A stretch of DNA of 8,576 nucleotides from Bifidobacterium breve. GTDB lineage: Bacteria > Actinomycetota > Acidimicrobiia > Acidimicrobiales > Ilumatobacteraceae. Under the pieces are notes generated by a model. The model did no database searches and had not been told where the DNA came from. It was given only the letters and a program-made list of their open reading frames with translations. The stretch lies in the NCBI GenBank assembly GCA_943325425.2, contig CALPPJ020000040.1, forward strand, positions 1 through 8,576, in the 5' to 3' direction. Shown piece by piece: positions 5,705-8,576 of this stretch (position 1 is the stretch's first letter; each line of letters starts with the position of its first letter). The translations under genes were made by a program, and so were the position numbers.

Positions 5705-6757
5705 GCGGTGACTCACATATTGGGCGAGCAATTCAAGTTCAACTTTGGCGGTGTCAAGTATGGGCATTGCTGTCAATGCATCAACGGCTTGACCGGTCAA
5801 TGCACTAATCAACGCTTCCATCTCATCAAGCGCACCGCTGTCACGAATTGCCTCTTGTGCCCGTCGAACATCGTCATCTGATAATGCGTTGCGTCCAACT
5901 TTTTCGAGGACCTTCAACTGACTTTCATTGGCGCGTTCAACGGCGATGGCCATGAGCGGAGTCGGTTTGCCTTCACGTAAATCATCACCGACCGGCTTGC
6001 CAGTTAACGCAGTATCACCAAAGGCACCCATCACATCGTCGCGCATTTGGAAGGCATCTCCGAGTGGCAAACCATAAGCACTTAACAAGGGCAACAACTC
6101 TTGTTGGCGATCGGGGGCAGCCAACATTGCGCCCAAATGCAGCGGACGTTCAATGGTGTACTTGCCGCTCTTGTATCGGCAGATTCGTTCGGTCTTATAA
6201 CGACGGCGTTCATTAAGAGATGTACCAATGAGATCAAGCAATTGGCCGATGTTTAATTCAATACGAAGTTCATGCCAGATCTCACGGGCTGCCAATGGAG
6301 AATCACCCATGAGTTGATCGCTATACACAAAGGCCAAGTCACCAACCAAGATGGCAATACCCTCTCCGTATCGGCGAGCCTCTCCGCTACCACCAGTCAC
6401 TCGATGTTGATCGGCAAAAACTTCGTGGGTCACGGCCGCTCCGCGACGGGTGAGCGACCCATCCATGATGTCATCGTGGAACAAAGCAAATGCATGTAAA
6501 AGTTCAAGAGCCGCGCCGGTATCAAGACTGACCTGTGAATCGGGGTCTCCCCCAGCACCAACGAATCCCCAATGGCAAAACGCTGGGCGAAGTCGTTTTC
6601 CACCTGAAGCGACCAAGCGACGAATTTCTGCAACCGGACTTGTCAAATCTGAATCAAAACCAGACCAACGGGTTTCCTCAACCTCAAGAAAAGCCGAAAG
6701 ATGCGCTTCGGTTCGACGCGCGATGTCAACAAGAGATTGCGGAGGGCTTGAACTCAC
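5696..6757 (-). CDS. Polyprenyl (probably geranylgeranyl) diphosphate synthase, IdsA type
   Basis: This 353-residue trans-prenyltransferase condenses isopentenyl diphosphate onto allylic diphosphates, supplying isoprenoid precursors for carotenoids, quinones or longer polyprenols. Key features are GGKRLRP (52-58), the first aspartate-rich motif DDIMD (95-99) followed by RRG (104-106), GDLAF (139-143), and the second aspartate-rich region FQMRDDVMGAFGD (236-248), with GKP and DDLREGK (258-264) behind it. The first motif has no two-residue insertion. The fifth residue before it is Phe90 with small Ala91 at the fourth, a pattern seen in C20-forming enzymes, so geranylgeranyl diphosphate is the favoured product (inference). 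The length is typical of actinobacterial members. The start is GTG at 6757, 19 bp after the xseB stop, without a strong ribosome binding site, so it is probably co-transcribed with xseA and xseB. Confidence 0.9.
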   Translation of the reverse strand: MSSSPPQSLVDIARRTEAHLSAFLEVEETRWSGFDSDLTSPVAEIRRLVASGGKRLRPAFCHWGFVGAGGDPDSQVSLDTGAALELLHAFALFHDDIMDGSLTRRGAAVTHEVFADQHRVTGGSGEARRYGEGIAILVGDLAFVYSDQLMGDSPLAAREIWHELRIELNIGQLLDLIGTSLNERRRYKTERICRYKSGKYTIERPLHLGAMLAAPDRQQELLPLLSAYGLPLGDAFQMRDDVMGAFGDTALTGKPVGDDLREGKPTPLMAIAVERANESQLKVLEKVGRNALSDDDVRRAQEAIRDSGALDEMEALISALTGQAVDALTAMPILDTAKVELELLAQYVSHRHT

Positions 6758-6776
6758 GATGTCAGGTTAGAGGCGA

Positions 6777-6983
6777 CTAGCCCTCAAGTCCGTTCACAAC
6801 ATTGTCGATTTGCAATTTGGCATTGCCAATGCGGTCACGACATAACCGAATGAGCTCGGACGCGCGTTCGACACGACTCGCCAATACATCAACGTCGACG
6901 TCAGCTCTTTCAAGTTCGGCCAAAATCGTTTCAAGTTCTTTGAGTGCTTCGGCGTAGCCGATTTCATCTTTATTTGCAGTCAT
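6777..6983 (-). CDS. xseB: Exodeoxyribonuclease VII small subunit
   Basis: This 68-residue helical protein has the family's normal length. Several XseB copies bind each XseA chain and help organise exonuclease VII, which degrades single-stranded DNA from either end into short oligonucleotides. The recognisable pattern is YAEALKELETILAELE (10-25), a short acidic turn, then a second helix with ERASELIRLCRDRI (39-52), matching the usual two-helix coiled-coil hairpin. The AAGGAG ribosome binding site overlaps the xseA stop codon, so translation of the two subunits is coupled. The prenyl synthase follows 19 bp downstream. Confidence 0.93.
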   Translation of the reverse strand: MTANKDEIGYAEALKELETILAELERADVDVDVLASRVERASELIRLCRDRIGNAKLQIDNVVNGLEG

Positions 6984-6988
6984 GATTG

Positions 6989-6994
6989 CTCCTT
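6989..6994 (-). promoter_or_regulatory. Ribosome binding site AAGGAG of xseB, overlapping the xseA stop
   Basis: On the minus strand AAGGAG is 5 nt before the xseB ATG at 6983. Its first base is the first base of the xseA TAA stop (complement of 6994-6996). It is the strongest Shine-Dalgarno sequence in the window and suits strong, coupled production of the small subunit. Confidence 0.85.
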
Positions 6995-8283
6995 TAATTC
7001 ACTGTGCTGGTGACGTCGCCGTCCTGAAGCACCGTTGTCAAAATTTCTCCGGTTGACACATCGCCAACATTGCGCACAATTTTTCCGTTGGCGCCACGAG
7101 TGATTGACCAACCTCGGGCTAAAACATTTTTCGGATCAAGCAAACGAACTCGAGATTCAAAGTTGTCAATACGCGAGCTGAGTTCAGCGATTAATTGTGG
7201 GCCGCGTCGAGTGAGTCGCGCAATGCGATCACCAAGTCGTTCGTCAGCGCGTTCAACTGCGGTTCGAGTGTGAATACCAATCTCGCGCGCCACATTGTTG
7301 AGGCGATTCGTTGAATCAATCAGTTGTTGTGTTGCTAAACGGGCAATTGCTTCCCAATTAGCCTCGGTTTCATTGATGAAATCGTTCACTCGCCCAATAA
7401 GTGCCACCGCACAGGCCGTTGGCGTTTTGTGGGCTTCAAACGCCACATCATCTGCAACGTGACGATCGATCTCGTGACCAATACCCGTGAATACTGGCAA
7501 TGAAGATTCGGTAATTGCCAGTGCGATAGATTCGGCATCAAACGTTGAAAGTTCGGCTTTACTTCCACCACCGCGAATGACCACCAACGCATCTAAGTCT
7601 TCCCGCTGACTCAAACGAGAAATAGCCTGCGTGATTTCGCGAACTGCGTTATCACCTTGAACACTCACATTTGCGAGATGCAAATGAAAACCAATATCGC
7701 TACTTTCAATCTGATTCTTAAAGTCGGCCCATGCCGCACTTGTTCCACTCGTAATTACTCCCAGCCGTAATGGGGCGGGCGAAATATCTACTTCTCGGTT
7801 GAGATCAAACACACCCATTTCTTTGAGCTTGCGAATCAACTCTTCACGTTGCAGAGCAATTTCGCCAAGTGTGTAATTCGGGTCAATGCCACGCATAATC
7901 ATTGACAACTTGCCAAAGGCGGCATAGAAATCAAGATTGCCGTAAATGCGAACCTTGACACCATTCACAAGATCAAGGCCGTTCTTCATCAAGACGGGAC
8001 GCATCTTGGTCATTTCGCCGCCCCACAAGTTGACATTCAACTGATTGCGCTTGCCGTCTGGAGTCTGCTCAACCAACGTGAAGTACGTGTGCGGACCTTT
8101 CTTGCTGAGTCCAGAAATTTCGCCCCATACCCACAAGCCAGAGTCGAAGTTGTCATTCAGGACCTCGTTGATGACGTCCGCCAATTCAGAAATTGAATAG
8201 GTCAGCAAAACTTCGTTGTCGAATTCGTCCTCGAACTCGTCAAGGTCATCGTCTAGAGCATCGTCGTCAAAGTCACTGGGCAT
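6994..8283 (-). CDS. xseA: Exodeoxyribonuclease VII large subunit
   Basis: This is the 429-residue catalytic subunit of exonuclease VII, which works on single-stranded DNA in repair. After an unusual acidic N-terminus (residues 1-24, 14 of them Asp or Glu) comes the OB-fold DNA-binding domain, about 28-125 (SISELADVINEVL, WVWGEISG, HTYFTL). The nuclease core has LGVITSGTSAAWAD (174-187), VIRGGGSKAELSTFDAE (235-251) and GIGHEIDRHVADD (267-279), the family's conserved catalytic blocks, then KTPTACAVAL. A long helical region (about 295-380) should bind XseB. The C-terminal beta segment DPKNVLARGWSITR (383-396) is also typical. The ATG at 8283 lacks a good ribosome binding site. A TTG at codon 26 would remove the acidic tail, but no evidence favours it. 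The gene is divergent from gpmA (42-bp gap) and coupled to xseB downstream. Confidence 0.95.
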   Translation of the reverse strand: MPSDFDDDALDDDLDEFEDEFDNEVLLTYSISELADVINEVLNDNFDSGLWVWGEISGLSKKGPHTYFTLVEQTPDGKRNQLNVNLWGGEMTKMRPVLMKNGLDLVNGVKVRIYGNLDFYAAFGKLSMIMRGIDPNYTLGEIALQREELIRKLKEMGVFDLNREVDISPAPLRLGVITSGTSAAWADFKNQIESSDIGFHLHLANVSVQGDNAVREITQAISRLSQREDLDALVVIRGGGSKAELSTFDAESIALAITESSLPVFTGIGHEIDRHVADDVAFEAHKTPTACAVALIGRVNDFINETEANWEAIARLATQQLIDSTNRLNNVAREIGIHTRTAVERADERLGDRIARLTRRGPQLIAELSSRIDNFESRVRLLDPKNVLARGWSITRGANGKIVRNVGDVSTGEILTTVLQDGDVTSTVN

Positions 8284-8312
8284 AGCAATTAAGAGTCTGC
8301 CCTATGGCGATG

Positions 8313-8318
8313 TAGTTT
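8313..8318 (+). promoter_or_regulatory. Putative -10 element (TAGTTT) of gpmA, leaderless arrangement
   Basis: TAGTTT ends 7 nt before the GTG at 8326. A weak -35-like TTAAGA lies at 8289-8294 with an 18-bp spacer. The whole divergent gap to xseA is only 42 bp, so a long leader is not possible unless the promoter lies inside xseA. Confidence 0.4.
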
Positions 8319-8325
8319 GGAAGAC

Positions 8326-8576
8326 GTGACTGGAACACTTGTGATCTTGCGCCATGGCGAAAGTACCTGGAATCAGAAGAATCTCTTTACGGGCTGGCAC
8401 GATGTGCAGCTCACCGACAAGGGTCGTGGCGAAGCCGTCGCTGCGGGCCGCACCATGCTTGAGGCGGGGTTGTACTTCGATACTTCGCACACCTCACTAC
8501 TTGAGCGGGCCGTATTGACCTGCAATATGGCCCTCGAAGCAATGGGTCAGGTGTGGTTGCCCGTGAACCGAACCTG
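8326..8576 (+). CDS. gpmA: 2,3-bisphosphoglycerate-dependent phosphoglycerate mutase (3' end cut by window edge)
   Basis: This partial gene has 83 complete codons, about one third of the roughly 250-residue enzyme, running off the right edge. The product interconverts 3-phosphoglycerate and 2-phosphoglycerate in glycolysis and gluconeogenesis through a phosphohistidine. The signature RHGESTWN begins at Arg9, with His10 the phosphorylated residue. It is followed by NLFTGW (19-24), LTDKG (29-33), HTSLLERA (55-62, Arg61 in the active site) and the WLPV block (77-80). These match the cofactor-dependent GpmA branch rather than generic histidine phosphatases. GTG at 8326 puts the RHG motif at the usual distance from the N-terminus; a TTG at 8317 is a less likely alternative. 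A GGAAG at 8319-8323 is too close to be a good ribosome binding site, while TAGTTT at 8313 suggests a leaderless mRNA. The gene is divergent from xseA. Confidence 0.93.
   Translation, partial: MTGTLVILRHGESTWNQKNLFTGWHDVQLTDKGRGEAVAAGRTMLEAGLYFDTSHTSLLERAVLTCNMALEAMGQVWLPVNRT

Noticed and set aside
1..8576. Mobile elements, CRISPR arrays, tRNA or rRNA genes, defence systems
   Set aside because: I found no transposase or integrase motif, no repeated array and no RNA gene. The genes are housekeeping or metabolic, are closely packed and appear similar in composition by eye.

Overview
The window is an ordinary, gene-dense piece of bacterial chromosome. The moderate G+C (judged by eye), the gene set (ethylmalonyl-CoA mutase, an idsA-type prenyl synthase, a Y_phosphatase3-type phosphatase, a Thr/Ala-rich LysM lipoprotein), several GTG starts and many genes without a Shine-Dalgarno sequence point to an actinobacterium. 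A planktonic member of the Acidimicrobiia would fit, but that is inference. I see no mobile element, CRISPR array, rRNA, tRNA or prophage.

Layout. Positions 1-790 (minus strand, cut by the left edge) encode a tyrosine phosphatase. A 110-bp divergent intergenic region follows. It carries a perfect 22-bp palindrome (832-853) inside a likely promoter. That promoter serves a plus-strand operon, 901-4435: 3-hydroxybutyryl-CoA dehydrogenase (hbd), leucyl/phenylalanyl-tRNA-protein transferase (aat) and ethylmalonyl-CoA mutase (ecm). From 4451 to 8283 everything lies on the minus strand. In transcription order these genes are xseA, xseB (the two subunits of exonuclease VII), a polyprenyl diphosphate synthase, a small LysM lipoprotein and an uncharacterised non-haem iron dioxygenase-like protein that converges on ecm. 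At 8326 a plus-strand phosphoglycerate mutase (gpmA) begins, divergent from xseA, and runs off the right edge.

How the genes work together. Hbd and Ecm are two steps of acetyl-CoA assimilation by the ethylmalonyl-CoA pathway. Hbd reduces acetoacetyl-CoA, and Ecm rearranges ethylmalonyl-CoA to methylsuccinyl-CoA. The crotonyl-CoA carboxylase/reductase that should link them is not in the window. Aat, a protein-degradation tagging enzyme, sits between them with almost no spacing. xseA and xseB are translationally coupled and followed closely by the prenyl synthase, an arrangement that recalls the xseB-ispA linkage of enterobacteria.

The signals most worth a second look are the perfect operator-like palindrome, a recurring TAnnnT motif 6-8 nt before the starts of four genes that lack convincing ribosome binding sites (suggesting leaderless transcripts), the acidic N-terminal tail of XseA and the orphan dioxygenase. 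I did not find a clear new multi-gene system.
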